A stretch of 64,000 nucleotides of DNA, from contig CAJTZL010000001.1 of assembly GCA_910583695.1 (NCBI GenBank), positions 1 through 64,000 on the forward strand, written 5' to 3'. Under the pieces are notes generated by a model. That model saw only the letters and a list, made by a program, of their open reading frames with translations, was not told the DNA's origin and did no database searches. Within the stretch, counting starts at the first letter, position 1, and each line of letters starts with the position of its first letter. The DNA comes from an uncultured Oscillibacter sp. Its GTDB lineage: Bacteria; Bacillota; Clostridia; Oscillospirales; Oscillospiraceae. This document shows positions 1 to 7,948 of the stretch, piece after piece. A program made the position numbers and the translations under genes.

Positions 1-901
1 CGGGGCCTCCGCCCCGCCTTGCGCCGCCCCCAAAGGAGCCGCCGCCAAAGCCGCCCGGCCCGCCCGGCCTTCTGGGCGGAGGAGGCGGCCGCCTGGGCCG
101 CCGGGGACGACCCCAGAACACGGGATAGTACACCGGCCTTGGAATGCCGACGACCGTGGGGCCGTAATACCGCCGCCGGTAGCTCCGGTAGCGCATCCCG
201 TCCAGCGCCACCCAGAGGACAAACAGGAGAATCACCAGCATCACCAGCCCGGTGACGACGCTCCCAACGGCCACCGCCGCGCCGGTGGACTGATAGCCGC
301 CGGAAATGGTCTGGTAGCTGCCCATGTCCTCCGGCGCGGGAGGCGCCGTGGTGACGCGGACGTGATAGATGCTTCCCAGGTAATCCGTCAGAGAGCGGAA
401 GGTATACCGAACCCCGTCGTCATAGCGCCCGGCGGCAAAGTAGTCCTCCAGGGTGCTGTAGAGGATGTCCTCCAGCCGGTCCTGCTGTCCGGCGGTGAAG
501 CCGCCGCCCCAGGCGATGACGTAGTCCCCGTCCGGCAGGCCGTTGTACTCGTTCTCCAGGGCCAGCACCAGGAGAATGCCGTTCTCCCGCTCCCGGGAGC
601 CTACGCCCAGCTCATTCAAGGTCCGCTCGGCATAGTCCATGATGTCCTCGTTCCCGGTGGTCCGCACCACGTCCACGGCGATCTGAGCCCCGGTCTGGGC
701 AAAGAGAGAGGCGTTCATGGCCTCGATGTATTCGGCGGTGTCCTGGGAAATCACCCCGCCCTCGTTGTGGATGAGGTACAGGAAGTCCCCGGTGAGGGCC
801 GCCTCCACAGCAGGCTTCCTCGCCTGTCCCAGGGCAATTCCCGCCAGAATGGCCAGGACCATGATGACCGCCGCCACGGGGCGTTTCCGCAAGAATTTCA
901 T
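1..901 (-). CDS. TPM-domain (YgcG-like) membrane protein, 3' end outside window
   Basis: Translating the minus strand from the ATG at 901 gives an open frame that runs off the left edge of the window, so the C-terminus is missing. Residues 1-27 form a hydrophobic signal-anchor (MKFLRKRPVAAVIMVLAILA). The next ~150 residues resemble the TPM domain (AQTGAQIAVDVV, ENGILLVLAL, YVIAWGGGF). A second membrane helix follows (VVTGLVMLVILLFVLWVAL), then a basic Pro/Gly/Arg tail with GGFGGGSFGGGARRGGG, typical of YgcG/YdjH-type proteins. The role of this family in bacteria is poorly defined; envelope function is likely. A ribosome site (AGAGG) lies inside the end of the upstream regulator gene, 4 bases away, so the two are probably co-transcribed. 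Identification rests on motif recall, not a search. Confidence 0.8.
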   Translation of the reverse strand, partial: MKFLRKRPVAAVIMVLAILAGIALGQARKPAVEAALTGDFLYLIHNEGGVISQDTAEYIEAMNASLFAQTGAQIAVDVVRTTGNEDIMDYAERTLNELGVGSRERENGILLVLALENEYNGLPDGDYVIAWGGGFTAGQQDRLEDILYSTLEDYFAAGRYDDGVRYTFRSLTDYLGSIYHVRVTTAPPAPEDMGSYQTISGGYQSTGAAVAVGSVVTGLVMLVILLFVLWVALDGMRYRSYRRRYYGPTVVGIPRPVYYPVFWGRPRRPRRPPPPPRRPGGPGGFGGGSFGGGARRGGGP

Positions 902-905
902 CGGC

Positions 906-1142
906 TCAATCCTCTGTCTTCACGGGCTGGAAGTCCGGCGCGTCCGTCCGGCCCACCAGATAGTCGATGGATACTTGGTAATAATCCGCAATCGCAGCCA
1001 GGGTCGCAAGTTTAGGTTCGCTCTGGCCTGTCTCATAATTCTGATAACCCCGGAAGGACATGCCCAGAACATTTGCCAACTCCCGTTGATAAATCCTGCG
1101 CTCCTCCCGCAATTCTTTCAGGCGTATTGCGAGTATTTGCAT
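906..1142 (-). CDS. XRE-family HTH transcriptional regulator
   Basis: A 78-residue single-domain protein that is essentially one Cro/CI-type helix-turn-helix: LKELREERRIYQRELANVLG, then the recognition helix region FRGYQNYETGQSEPKL and the usual tail ATLAAIADYYQVSIDYLVGR. It has no sensor domain and ends in a short acidic tail (VKTED). The ATG at 1142 is preceded by AGAGG at good distance. It is divergent from the small gene at 1213 and shares with it a 70-base intergenic region holding a perfect 6+6 palindrome. Its most likely role is local repressor of that pair and of the TPM gene just downstream. Confidence 0.9.
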   Translation of the reverse strand: MQILAIRLKELREERRIYQRELANVLGMSFRGYQNYETGQSEPKLATLAAIADYYQVSIDYLVGRTDAPDFQPVKTED

Positions 1143-1152
1143 AATGCACCTC

Positions 1153-1186
1153 TTGACAACCCTAATTCAGGTATGTTAATATACCT
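1153..1186 (+). promoter_or_regulatory. Divergent promoter with overlapping palindromic operator
   Basis: On the plus strand TTGACA (1153-1158) is followed 18 bases later by TAATAT (1177-1182), a good sigma-A promoter for the gene at 1213. The perfect inverted repeat AGGTAT-N6-ATACCT (1169-1174 and 1181-1186) covers the -10 box. This placement suits repression by the neighbouring XRE protein. The operator role is inference. Confidence 0.6.
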
Positions 1187-1212
1187 CTATCTAGTATATT
1201 GGGGGTATTCTC

Positions 1213-1461
1213 ATGACCAGTCTCATGCAGGTATTGATGGACTTCACCTTCACGGAGCGGCTTCCCCGCTACCTGGACCAGGACGCCCTTGAGGCGTCGA
1301 AAGCCTTGGAGGGCAAGCACCTGGCCGCCTTGAAGGCGGGCCTCTCCGGGGAACACACGGCGTCTTTGGAGCGGTACCGGCAGGCCCTGGAGGACAGCCG
1401 TTCCTTAGAGCTGGAAGCCATGTTCCTGGCCGCCTTCTCCGTGGCCCGGGAGCTCCGGTGA
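1213..1461 (+). CDS. Small conserved-type protein of unknown function
   Basis: An 82-residue acidic/helical protein with a GGGGGT ribosome site 8 bases before the ATG and its own promoter. It contains no cysteine motif, signal peptide or membrane segment. The sequence is rich in Leu, Ala and Glu (LEASKALEGKHLAALKAGL, LERYRQALEDSRSLELEAM) and should be all-helical. The style is that of the small helical DUF6809-like proteins that sit beside XRE regulators in Clostridia, but I am not sure of that assignment. It is divergent from the XRE gene and convergent with telA, whose stop codon lies 2 bases beyond its own. Confidence 0.65.
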   Translation: MTSLMQVLMDFTFTERLPRYLDQDALEASKALEGKHLAALKAGLSGEHTASLERYRQALEDSRSLELEAMFLAAFSVARELR

Positions 1462-1462
1462 T

Positions 1463-2629
1463 TTATTTGTGCAGTTCCATCAGCTTCGCCCGGAGCTCGC
1501 CCTCGATGCGGCCCAGCTCCACCTCGGCTTCCTTCCGCTTCTGGGCACCCTCCCGCTGGATGTTCAGCACCTCGTCCAGGGTGGAGATCAGCTGCTGGTT
1601 CGTATGCTGGAGCGTCTCAATGCTCACCACGCTCCGCTCCGCCTCCTTGGCGGTCTGGATGGTGCCCATTTTCAGCATGTCGGCGTTCTTTTTCAGAAGC
1701 TCGTTGGTCATCTCCGTCACGGCGCTCTGGGCGGCCGTGGCCTGCCGGCCGTGCTCCATCCCCAGGGCCAGCACCATCTGGCTCTTCCACAGGGGGATGG
1801 TGTTCACCAGGGAGGACTGGATCTTCTCCACCATCAGCGTGTCGTTGTTCTGGAGCAGCCGGGTCTGGGGGCCCATCTGAATGGAGATCATCCGGGTGAG
1901 CTCCAGGTCATGGAGCTTCTTTTCAAACCGCTCGCACATCTGCACCAGGTCGTTGTACCGCTGGGCGTCCTCCTGGGCGCCGGACTGCTCCGCCTTGGCC
2001 CGGAGGGCGGAAAGCTCATTGGCCCGGACCTCCGCCAGCTTCTTTTTCCCCGCCAGAATATACATGGTCAGCTCTTTGTAGTACTTGAGATTCAGCTCGT
2101 ACATCTGGTCGAACATGGCCACGTCCTTCATCAGCGTGACCTGATGCTGTTCCAGCTCCCGAACGATTTTGTCCACGTTGCCCTCGACCTTGGAATACTG
2201 GGCCTTCATGACCTCCAGCTTGCTCCCGGCCTTTTTGAGCTTGCCGAAGAAGCCCTTTTTCTCCTCCTCCTCGCCGAAGCCCTTCAGCTCCACCACCAGC
2301 TCGGAGAGGGACTTGCCTACCTCGCCCAGATCCTTGGTGCGGACGGAGGCCAGGGCGTTTTCGGAGAAGCCCGCCACGTTCTTCTGGGCCGCTGCGCCGT
2401 ACTGGAGGATCAGGTTGGAGTCCATCACGTCGATTTTCTTGGAGAAGTCCTCCACGGCCTTCTTTTCCGCCTCGGAGAGCATGGAGTCGTCCAGCTCCAC
2501 CGGCTTCACCTCCGGCTTCTCCGGCTCCGGAGCGGCGGGGGTGGCCGCGGGCTCCAGGGTCAGCTCCGGCACGGGGGCCGCGGCGGCAGAGGGGTCCAGG
2601 GTCAGCTCGGGAATCATGTTGTCACTCAT
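1463..2629 (-). CDS. telA: TelA-family (toxic anion resistance) protein
   Basis: A 388-residue protein of the TelA/KlaA family (PF05816). The N-terminus holds an imperfect duplicated motif (PELTLDP and PELTLEP) in a Pro/Ala-rich linker. The body is long and helical, with KKIDVMDSNLILQYGAAAQKN, SLSELVVELKGF, YNDLVQMCERFEKKLHDLEL and the family signature QMGPQTRLLQNNDTLMVEKI. It is soluble with coiled-coil character and has no catalytic motif. In Firmicutes telA usually lies beside xpaC, as it does here at the end of a four-gene operon. The literature links the family to tellurite and envelope stress, but the mechanism is unclear. Its start overlaps the 68-residue gene by 8 bases, which points to translational coupling. 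Confidence 0.93.
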   Translation of the reverse strand: MSDNMIPELTLDPSAAAAPVPELTLEPAATPAAPEPEKPEVKPVELDDSMLSEAEKKAVEDFSKKIDVMDSNLILQYGAAAQKNVAGFSENALASVRTKDLGEVGKSLSELVVELKGFGEEEEKKGFFGKLKKAGSKLEVMKAQYSKVEGNVDKIVRELEQHQVTLMKDVAMFDQMYELNLKYYKELTMYILAGKKKLAEVRANELSALRAKAEQSGAQEDAQRYNDLVQMCERFEKKLHDLELTRMISIQMGPQTRLLQNNDTLMVEKIQSSLVNTIPLWKSQMVLALGMEHGRQATAAQSAVTEMTNELLKKNADMLKMGTIQTAKEAERSVVSIETLQHTNQQLISTLDEVLNIQREGAQKRKEAEVELGRIEGELRAKLMELHK

Positions 2630-2828
2630 AGTCGTCTTCCTCCACCAGCAGAATGTGTTCCTCCTTTTGAACGCTCAGCAGCCCGTGGAACACGGAGATG
2701 GCCAGCCACACGCAGCCGGTCAGCAGATGCAGGGGCTCCCGCTCCTTCCTGCCCAGATAGAAGTAGCCTCCGGAGAGCATGCCCTCCAGAATGGAGATGA
2801 ACAGGTAAACGGGATTTCGGTTTTTCAT
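2622..2828 (-). CDS. Small two-helix membrane protein in xpaC-telA operon
   Basis: A 68-residue protein with two probable membrane helices (VYLFISILEGMLSGGYFYLG and LHLLTGCVWLAISVFHGLLS) and an acidic tail (LLVEEDDYE). I do not recognise the family. Its start overlaps the preceding gene by 4 bases (ATGA) and its end overlaps telA by 8, so it is a coupled member of the operon. A membrane scaffold or accessory role for TelA/XpaC is possible but unsupported. Confidence 0.75.
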   Translation of the reverse strand: MKNRNPVYLFISILEGMLSGGYFYLGRKEREPLHLLTGCVWLAISVFHGLLSVQKEEHILLVEEDDYE

Positions 2829-3202
2829 GATGCTTCCTCCTTCGTTCGTTTCTCCGCCCGGAGAACCCGGACGGTCCTCACGGCGTATATCACACTGATC
2901 AAAACCCAGCTGACCGCCAGAAATGTGTGAAAGCTGTCCGGCTCCACAACGGCCTTATACACCTGGACCACGGCCAGCATGACGGTAGCCAAGGTTAAGG
3001 AAGGGATCCACTCGCACTTCCCATTCCGGCCCGCCCGATGGTCCCGGACCCAGGTCCAGCCCTCCCAGGCCGCCAGAGCCAGCAGGCACACGCCGATCAG
3101 GACGTAGAAGCCAATCTCCTGGTCCCAGGCCGCCCACAGCAGCAGCGCACCGCACGCCGCGTACAGAACCGTGTCCACCGCCTTCACCGTCAGGTTTTTC
3201 AT
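2825..3202 (-). CDS. Four-helix membrane protein in xpaC-telA operon
   Basis: A 125-residue protein with about four hydrophobic segments: VDTVLYAACGALLLWAAW, IGFYVLIGVCLLALAAW, LTLATVMLAVVQVYKAVV and FLAVSWVLISVIYAVRTVRV. The ends are basic. No enzymatic motif is visible. It lies 15 bases after xpaC and overlaps the next gene by 4 bases. The function is unknown; context ties it to the TelA/XpaC envelope system. Confidence 0.78.
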   Translation of the reverse strand: MKNLTVKAVDTVLYAACGALLLWAAWDQEIGFYVLIGVCLLALAAWEGWTWVRDHRAGRNGKCEWIPSLTLATVMLAVVQVYKAVVEPDSFHTFLAVSWVLISVIYAVRTVRVLRAEKRTKEEAS

Positions 3203-3217
3203 GGGTCCTCCCTTCTC

Positions 3218-3937
3218 TCACAGCTCCAGCTTGATGTCCGTGCCGTCCGCCTGGACGGGGTCTGCCTTCATCCCCGGCTCCGTCAGGCCCTCCTGGGCAA
3301 GCAGAGTCTCCATCACCTGGATATCGGCGGAGATATCCAGTGCGTCGGCCCCGTAGAGGCCGTCCAGCTGCTTTTCAAAGGCTTTGACAATAGTTTTCAG
3401 CATGTCCTCCACACGGGTCTTGGTTCCGTCGATGTTCTCTCCGGAGATCCCCGCGCCGCTCATGCGGTCGTAGGTGTTCAAGAGCTTCAAGGTGGTGGGC
3501 AGATAGTAATTCATGAACTTCCGAATCTGGGGCAGCTTTTCCGGGTTGTCCCGGACCGCCTGGAAGATCTTCTCGGACACTTGGCTCAGCCGCACAATGT
3601 CGGCGGAGACTCCGGGATCGGCGATGTTGTCGTCCAGCCGCTTCATCTCGCTGAGGGCCAGCTTCCCGTCCTTGATGACCTTGTCCAGCTCCGGGTTCCC
3701 GGTGGAGGGCTCCGGTTCGGGCTTTTTGGGGGCCTCCTCCTTCTTCTCCGCCCCGGCGGATCCGGCTACGGCTCCCCCGCCCTGACAGATTCCGTTCACC
3801 AGCAGGAACACCCCCGCCGACACCGCCGCCATCAGCGCAATGGCCGCATTGGAATACAGGGGCAGGAACAGTCCGCCCAACAGCCACAGCACCCCCACGG
3901 CGTAAAAGGGAGCAACGGGCTTTCGTTTGGTCGACAT
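3218..3937 (-). CDS. xpaC: XpaC-like 5-bromo-4-chloroindolyl phosphate hydrolysis family protein
   Basis: A 239-residue protein with two N-terminal membrane helices (VAPFYAVGVLWLLGGLFLPL and AIALMAAVSAGVFLLVNGI), an acidic/Pro linker and a helical domain from about residue 80: NPELDKVIKDGKLALSEMK, IVRLSQVSEKIFQAVRDNP and IRKFMNYYLPTTLKLLNTYD. The last motif is typical of the XpaC family (PF10112). It is the first gene of the operon. A sigma-A promoter lies about 40-70 bases upstream. The family name is historical and no hydrolase motif is visible, so an enzymatic role should not be assumed. Confidence 0.9.
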   Translation of the reverse strand: MSTKRKPVAPFYAVGVLWLLGGLFLPLYSNAAIALMAAVSAGVFLLVNGICQGGGAVAGSAGAEKKEEAPKKPEPEPSTGNPELDKVIKDGKLALSEMKRLDDNIADPGVSADIVRLSQVSEKIFQAVRDNPEKLPQIRKFMNYYLPTTLKLLNTYDRMSGAGISGENIDGTKTRVEDMLKTIVKAFEKQLDGLYGADALDISADIQVMETLLAQEGLTEPGMKADPVQADGTDIKLEL

Positions 3938-3977
3938 GGCAGGACCTCCATTCGTCAGGCAGTTTACAAGTTAGTCT

Positions 3978-4007
3978 ATTATACTCCCTCCACCGGCCAT
4001 TGGTCAA
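3978..4007 (-). promoter_or_regulatory. Sigma-A promoter of xpaC-telA operon
   Basis: On the minus strand TTGACC (4007-4002) and a perfect TATAAT (3983-3978) are separated by 18 bases, about 40 bases upstream of the xpaC start. Confidence 0.7.
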
Positions 4008-4042
4008 GCCGGGAGGACACAAATTCACAGCAAATTCCAAAA

Positions 4043-4069
4043 AGAGCAAAAACGCCCCGCAGGGCGTTT
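4043..4069 (-). terminator. Intrinsic terminator after DUF6512-like gene
   Basis: The hairpin AACGCCC-TGCG-GGGCGTT is followed on the minus strand by TTT and a T-rich stretch, and begins directly after the stop codon at 4070. Confidence 0.85.
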
Positions 4070-4603
4070 TCAGGGAATACCGTAAACCCCCGTCACCGGG
4101 TCCCGCCACAGCGGCAGGCTCACCGGATGGAAGGTGCACCACACAAAGCAGAAGGCCAGTCCCCACAGTGCCGCCAGTCCCAAAAGCTGCATCCAGCGGG
4201 CGGAGAGCTTCCCCCGGCGGAGCAGGGCGAAATCCAGGGCGAAAGCCCCCAGGTCCGCCAGAAAGAAAATGGAAATGTCCACCCAGGTGACGTGGTATCC
4301 CAAAATGCCGGTATAGGTATAGAACAGCACCGGAATCAGCGCCGTTCCCGTCAGGACGCTGAGGGCTCGGACCGCCGGAAGGTTCGGGTAGTTCCGCCCC
4401 AGCAGGCAGACCTGGACCAGGGAGAAGAGGAACAGGGGCACAAACAGGAGCTTCATGTGCTCCCAGGTGGCCTCGTTGACTGCGGAGATGCAGGCCGCCG
4501 GAAGGCTTCCGCCGCTCCACTCGTAGACGAAGTGCAGGAGCGTCCCTGCCACCCCGGTGAACAACCAGCCTCCCAGCTCCCAAAAGAACAGCCTCCGCCT
4601 CAT
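4070..4603 (-). CDS. DUF6512-like integral membrane protein
   Basis: A 177-residue protein with five or six membrane helices. Recognisable features are FFWELGGWLFTGVAGTLLHF, the conserved-looking segment AACISAVNEATWEHMKLLF (with N-E-x-x-W-E-H), and ILGYHVTWVDISIFFLADLG. The NE..WEHMK segment is what made me think of the DUF6512 family, which is common in Clostridia and has no known function. The ATG at 4603 directly follows the terminator-like hairpin of argS, and its ribosome site GGAGG is part of that hairpin's 3' arm. It ends at its own strong terminator, so it is probably monocistronic or expressed by read-through. Confidence 0.75.
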   Translation of the reverse strand: MRRRLFFWELGGWLFTGVAGTLLHFVYEWSGGSLPAACISAVNEATWEHMKLLFVPLFLFSLVQVCLLGRNYPNLPAVRALSVLTGTALIPVLFYTYTGILGYHVTWVDISIFFLADLGAFALDFALLRRGKLSARWMQLLGLAALWGLAFCFVWCTFHPVSLPLWRDPVTGVYGIP

Positions 4604-4668
4604 AAAAACCAGCCTCCGCCCGGATGAAGTCGCGGCAGAGCCGCCTCTCCATTCTATGCGGAGGCTGG
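4604..4668 (-). terminator. argS terminator/attenuator containing the next gene's ribosome site
   Basis: The outer stem CCAGCCTCCGC/GCGGAGGCTGG (4658-4668 pairing with 4609-4619) encloses an inner stem GCGGC/GCCGC (4632-4644). TTTTT follows at 4608-4604, directly before the ATG at 4603. The 3' arm contains the GGAGG that should serve the downstream gene. Confidence 0.7.
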
Positions 4669-4684
4669 GAAATTTATGCGTGAT

Positions 4685-6430
4685 TTACATATGCTCCGGC
4701 GCATCCACGCCGATGAGGGCCAGACCGTTTTTCAGCACGATCCGGGCGTCGTCCGCCAGCCGCAGCCGGGCGGACGCCAGGGCGGGAGCCTCCTCCCGGA
4801 TGTGGCAGGCGGTGTAGAACCGGTGGAAACAGCCCGCCAGCTCCATCAGGTAGCGGTTCACGTGGGAGGGGTCGTAGTTCTTGGCCGCGGCCCGGATGGT
4901 ATCCGGCCAGGCGGCCAGCTGCTTGATAAGGACCTCCTCCGCCTCCGCCGTCAAAAGGCTCAGGTCCGCCGTCCCCGGAGCGGGGACCGTCAGGCCCTCC
5001 CCCGCCAGCTTCTCCACCAGGGAGCAGATGCGGGCGTGGGCGTACTCCACGTAGTAGATGGGATTCTCCGAGTCCTCCCGGACGGCCAGCCCCAGGTCAA
5101 AGTCCATCTGGGTGTCCGGCTTGGCGTTGAAGAACCACCGGGCGGCGTCCACAGGCACCTCGTCCAGCAGGTCCGAAAGGGAGATGGCCTTGCCGGTGCG
5201 TTTGCTCATCTTCACCAGCTCCCCGTCCCGCAGCAGCTTCACCAGCTGCATCAGCACAATGTCCAGCTTCCCGCTGCCGTCCAGGCCCAGGGCGTCCAAG
5301 GCCCCCTTCAGCCGGGCCACGTGGCCGTGGTGGTCCGCGCCCCAAATGTTGATCACCCGGTCAAAGCCCCGGGTCTCAAACTTGTTCCGGTGGTAGGCGA
5401 TGTCGGCGGCGAAGTAGGTGTAAAAGCCGTTGGCCCGGCGAAGCACGTCGTCCTTCAGGTCCAGCTTTTCAATGTCCTTCTCCTTCTTCCCCGCCTTCAG
5501 CAGGTTTCTCCGCATGATCTCGGCGGTTTTCAGCCACAGGGCCCCGTCCTTTTCATAGGTCCACCCAGCCCTGGTCAGAAGCTCCGCCGTCTCCGCCACC
5601 GCGCCGCTGTTGTGGAGGCTGGACTCATAGAACCAGGTGTCGTACTCGATCTTGTACCGCTGGAGGTCCGATTTCATCTTGGGCAGGTTCACGGAGAGCC
5701 CGTACTCCGCCATGTCGGCCATCCAAAACTCCTCCCGGTTTCCGCCGGGGAAATCCGCCTCCCGGGCCAGGAAGCCCTTGGCCAGCTCCCGGATATCGTC
5801 CCCCTGGTAGCCGTCCTCCGGGAAGGGATGCTCCTCCTCCCCGTAGGTCTGCTGCATGCACCGGGCGTAGATGGACCGGGCAAACTTGTCGATCTGGTGT
5901 CCGGCGTCATTGACGTAAAATTCCCGGCTGACCTCCGCCCCGCAGGCGGAGAGCACGGAAGCCAGGGTGTCCCCCAGCACGCCGCCCCGGGCGTTGCCCA
6001 TGTGCATGGGGCCGGTGGGGTTGGCGGAGACGAACTCCACCATAATCTTCTGGCCCTTCAGGCTGTCGCAGCGGCCATAGTCCGCCCCTTCTTCCTCCAC
6101 GGCAGCGCAGACCTCCTCATACCACCGCCGGCCCAGCCGGAAGTTCAAAAAGCCCGGTCCGGCGATTTCGGCAGAGGCGAAGTAGCTTCCCTCCAGCTCC
6201 ATGTGGTCCAGCAGGGCCTGGGCGATAACCCGGGGCGGCTGGCGCAGGGCCTTGGAGGCCGCCAGGGCAAAGGTGGTTGTGAAGTCTCCGTTGGCGGCGT
6301 CCCGGGGGACCTCCACCGGAGCGGTGTGCACCTCCGCCTGGGGCAGCTTTCCCGCCTCCGCGGCGGCGCGGTAGGCGGCCATGGCCAGGGCCGCGGCCTG
6401 GTCCTTGGCGTTTTGAATCATGTTCGTCAT
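4685..6430 (-). CDS. argS: Arginyl-tRNA synthetase
   Basis: A class I aminoacyl-tRNA synthetase that charges tRNA-Arg. I chose the ATG at 6430 because GAGG lies 8 bases upstream and the product (581 residues) starts as the family does; an upstream ATG at 6493 would overlap the previous gene. The N-terminal Arg-tRNA-binding domain is followed by the HIGH-type signature in ANPTGPMHMGNARGG (residues ~137-150), the KMSKS-type signature VKMSKRTGKA, and the all-helical anticodon-binding domain. It ends in ALIGVDAPEHM, the canonical C-terminus of ArgS. Gene order murI-DUF1934-argS supports a housekeeping operon. Confidence 0.98.
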   Translation of the reverse strand: MTNMIQNAKDQAAALAMAAYRAAAEAGKLPQAEVHTAPVEVPRDAANGDFTTTFALAASKALRQPPRVIAQALLDHMELEGSYFASAEIAGPGFLNFRLGRRWYEEVCAAVEEEGADYGRCDSLKGQKIMVEFVSANPTGPMHMGNARGGVLGDTLASVLSACGAEVSREFYVNDAGHQIDKFARSIYARCMQQTYGEEEHPFPEDGYQGDDIRELAKGFLAREADFPGGNREEFWMADMAEYGLSVNLPKMKSDLQRYKIEYDTWFYESSLHNSGAVAETAELLTRAGWTYEKDGALWLKTAEIMRRNLLKAGKKEKDIEKLDLKDDVLRRANGFYTYFAADIAYHRNKFETRGFDRVINIWGADHHGHVARLKGALDALGLDGSGKLDIVLMQLVKLLRDGELVKMSKRTGKAISLSDLLDEVPVDAARWFFNAKPDTQMDFDLGLAVREDSENPIYYVEYAHARICSLVEKLAGEGLTVPAPGTADLSLLTAEAEEVLIKQLAAWPDTIRAAAKNYDPSHVNRYLMELAGCFHRFYTACHIREEAPALASARLRLADDARIVLKNGLALIGVDAPEHM

Positions 6431-6464
6431 GGATAAAACCTCTTTCTTTCCCGTGTCTTTTGTA

Positions 6465-6935
6465 TCAGGATTGCCCGTTTTCCCGGGCCTCATGCTTTCT
6501 TCTCACGCGGATTTTAAAGGCGTTCCGCCCGGTGACGGAGTGTTCCACGGAGATGGAGTAGCGCAGGTCCATCAGTCCCCCCTGCTCCGTCAGGCTGTGC
6601 CGCAGGCGACTGGTCTGAACGTCGATGGCCAGCTCTCCGAAGGGGGTTTCGTACAGGGAGGTGTGCTGTTTCCCCTCCTCAAAAACCATTTGGGAGTTCA
6701 CGCTTCCCGTCCGGCTCAAAATCACCTGGGGCCCCCGGACCTCAAAGGTGGTGGTGGTGCCCTCCAGGCCGGTGAGGGCGCTCTCCTGGTAGGCGAGGAG
6801 AATCCCCCCCTCTCCGATGGGCGTCAGGGTACCCTCGGTCATCAGCTCGATGCTGTCAGGCTCCATGTCTTCAAAATGCTGCTCCGACCGGATGGTCAGC
6901 AGCACGGGCAGCTCCCTTGTCTCAATACTGGTCAA
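6465..6935 (-). CDS. DUF1934 (YwiB-like) beta-barrel protein
   Basis: A 156-residue protein of the DUF1934 family, predicted as a small calycin-like beta barrel. Matching segments are LLTIRSEQHFEDMEPDSIEL, EGGILLAYQESALTGLEGTT, TFEVRGPQVILSRTGSVNSQ and FGELAIDVQTSRLRHSL. The family is very often next to argS in Firmicutes, as here. The biochemical role is not known to me. It overlaps the end of murI by 14 bases, and a run of seven C (plus strand) occurs inside it at 6804-6810. Confidence 0.9.
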   Translation of the reverse strand: MTSIETRELPVLLTIRSEQHFEDMEPDSIELMTEGTLTPIGEGGILLAYQESALTGLEGTTTTFEVRGPQVILSRTGSVNSQMVFEEGKQHTSLYETPFGELAIDVQTSRLRHSLTEQGGLMDLRYSISVEHSVTGRNAFKIRVRRKHEARENGQS

Positions 6936-7737
6936 TGTCGATCCTCCGTGCCATGTGATGGATGTCCTCCTGCAAAAACAGGGAGGCTACGCCCTCGAAA
7001 TCCTCCGCCCGGTCGCTGACGTAAAATTCCGCCTCTCCCCGGCTCTCCGCCAGCGCCCGGAGCTCCCGGGCGGTGAGCAGGCGCTTGAGCTCAAAGGCGG
7101 ACTCCTCCCCGGCGGAAACCAGCGTCACCCCCGGACCGCAGACGGCGGAAAGGACCTCCTCCAGAAGCGGGTAGTGGGTGCAGCCCAGAATCAGGGTATC
7201 CGCCCCCCACTCCAGCAGCGGGGCCAGATACTCCCGGGCCACGGTCTCAATGACCACGTCCCCGGGCCGGAACCGTCCGTTTTCCACCAGGGGCACAAAC
7301 AGCGGACAGGGCCGGCAGAGGACCTCTACATCCGGGTCCAGCCGCCGCAGCGCCGCCTCGTAAGCCCCGGAGCGGACGGAGGCCAGGGTGGCAATCATGC
7401 CCACCCGGCGGTTCCTTGTCACCGCCAGGGCCCGGCGGCAGGTGGGCTCCACCACGCCCACGATGGGCAGTTCGTTCTCCTCCTGGAGCACGTCCAGGGA
7501 GGTGGTGGAAATGGTGCCGCAGGCGATGAGCACCGCCTTGAGGTCAAAGGACCGGAGAAAGCGCAGGTCCTGCCGGGCGTATTTCAAAAGAGTCTCCCGG
7601 GACCGTCCGCCGTAGGGCACCCGGGCGGTGTCGCCGAAGTAGATCAGATTCTCCTCCGGAAGGATGCGCCGCAGGACCCGCACCGCCGTCAGCCCTCCCA
7701 GGCCGGAGTCAAACACGCCGATGGGGCGTGTATCCAT
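6922..7737 (-). CDS. murI: Glutamate racemase
   Basis: Converts L- to D-glutamate for peptidoglycan. I take the ATG at 7737 (271 residues), which has AGGAG 8 bases upstream; a longer frame exists but lacks a ribosome site. IGVFDSGLGGLTAVRVL is the family start. The two catalytic cysteines appear in LIACGTISTTSL and LGCTHYPLLEEVL. The first motif is normally ACNT, so the Asn-to-Gly change is slightly unusual. It is first in the murI-DUF1934-argS operon and has a strong promoter. Confidence 0.96.
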   Translation of the reverse strand: MDTRPIGVFDSGLGGLTAVRVLRRILPEENLIYFGDTARVPYGGRSRETLLKYARQDLRFLRSFDLKAVLIACGTISTTSLDVLQEENELPIVGVVEPTCRRALAVTRNRRVGMIATLASVRSGAYEAALRRLDPDVEVLCRPCPLFVPLVENGRFRPGDVVIETVAREYLAPLLEWGADTLILGCTHYPLLEEVLSAVCGPGVTLVSAGEESAFELKRLLTARELRALAESRGEAEFYVSDRAEDFEGVASLFLQEDIHHMARRIDIDQY

Positions 7738-7803
7738 TGCCTTCACTCCTCTCGTCCGGGGGCCGGAAGCCCTTCCCCGGACACAATTCACTCTGAGTTA
7801 TGT

Positions 7804-7832
7804 ATTATACTATGAGAGTCCCTTTGCCGCAA
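7804..7832 (-). promoter_or_regulatory. Sigma-A promoter of murI operon
   Basis: On the minus strand TTGCGG (7832-7827), a 17-base spacer and a perfect TATAAT (7809-7804) lie about 70 bases upstream of the murI ATG. Confidence 0.75.
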
Positions 7833-7885
7833 GACAGATTTTAGTCTTTCTGCCCTCTTTTTTATGTGGAATTTCTCTGAGACTT

Positions 7886-7895
7886 CTGTTATAAT
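7886..7895 (+). promoter_or_regulatory. Extended -10 promoter for the gene at 7949
   Basis: TGTTATAAT (TGn followed by TATAAT at 7890-7895) lies about 54 bases upstream of the ATG. No good -35 box is visible at 17-18 bases, which fits an extended -10 promoter. Confidence 0.55.
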
Positions 7896-7948
7896 CATGC
7901 CGTATGCTGAAATCAACCGCCGCCGGCGCTGTGAGGAGGGGCCTGTTC

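Noticed and set aside
6804-6810. Seven-C run in the DUF1934 gene as a phase-variation tract
   Set aside because: The gene is in frame as sequenced, is a housekeeping-type gene, and a run of seven is common by chance at this GC content.
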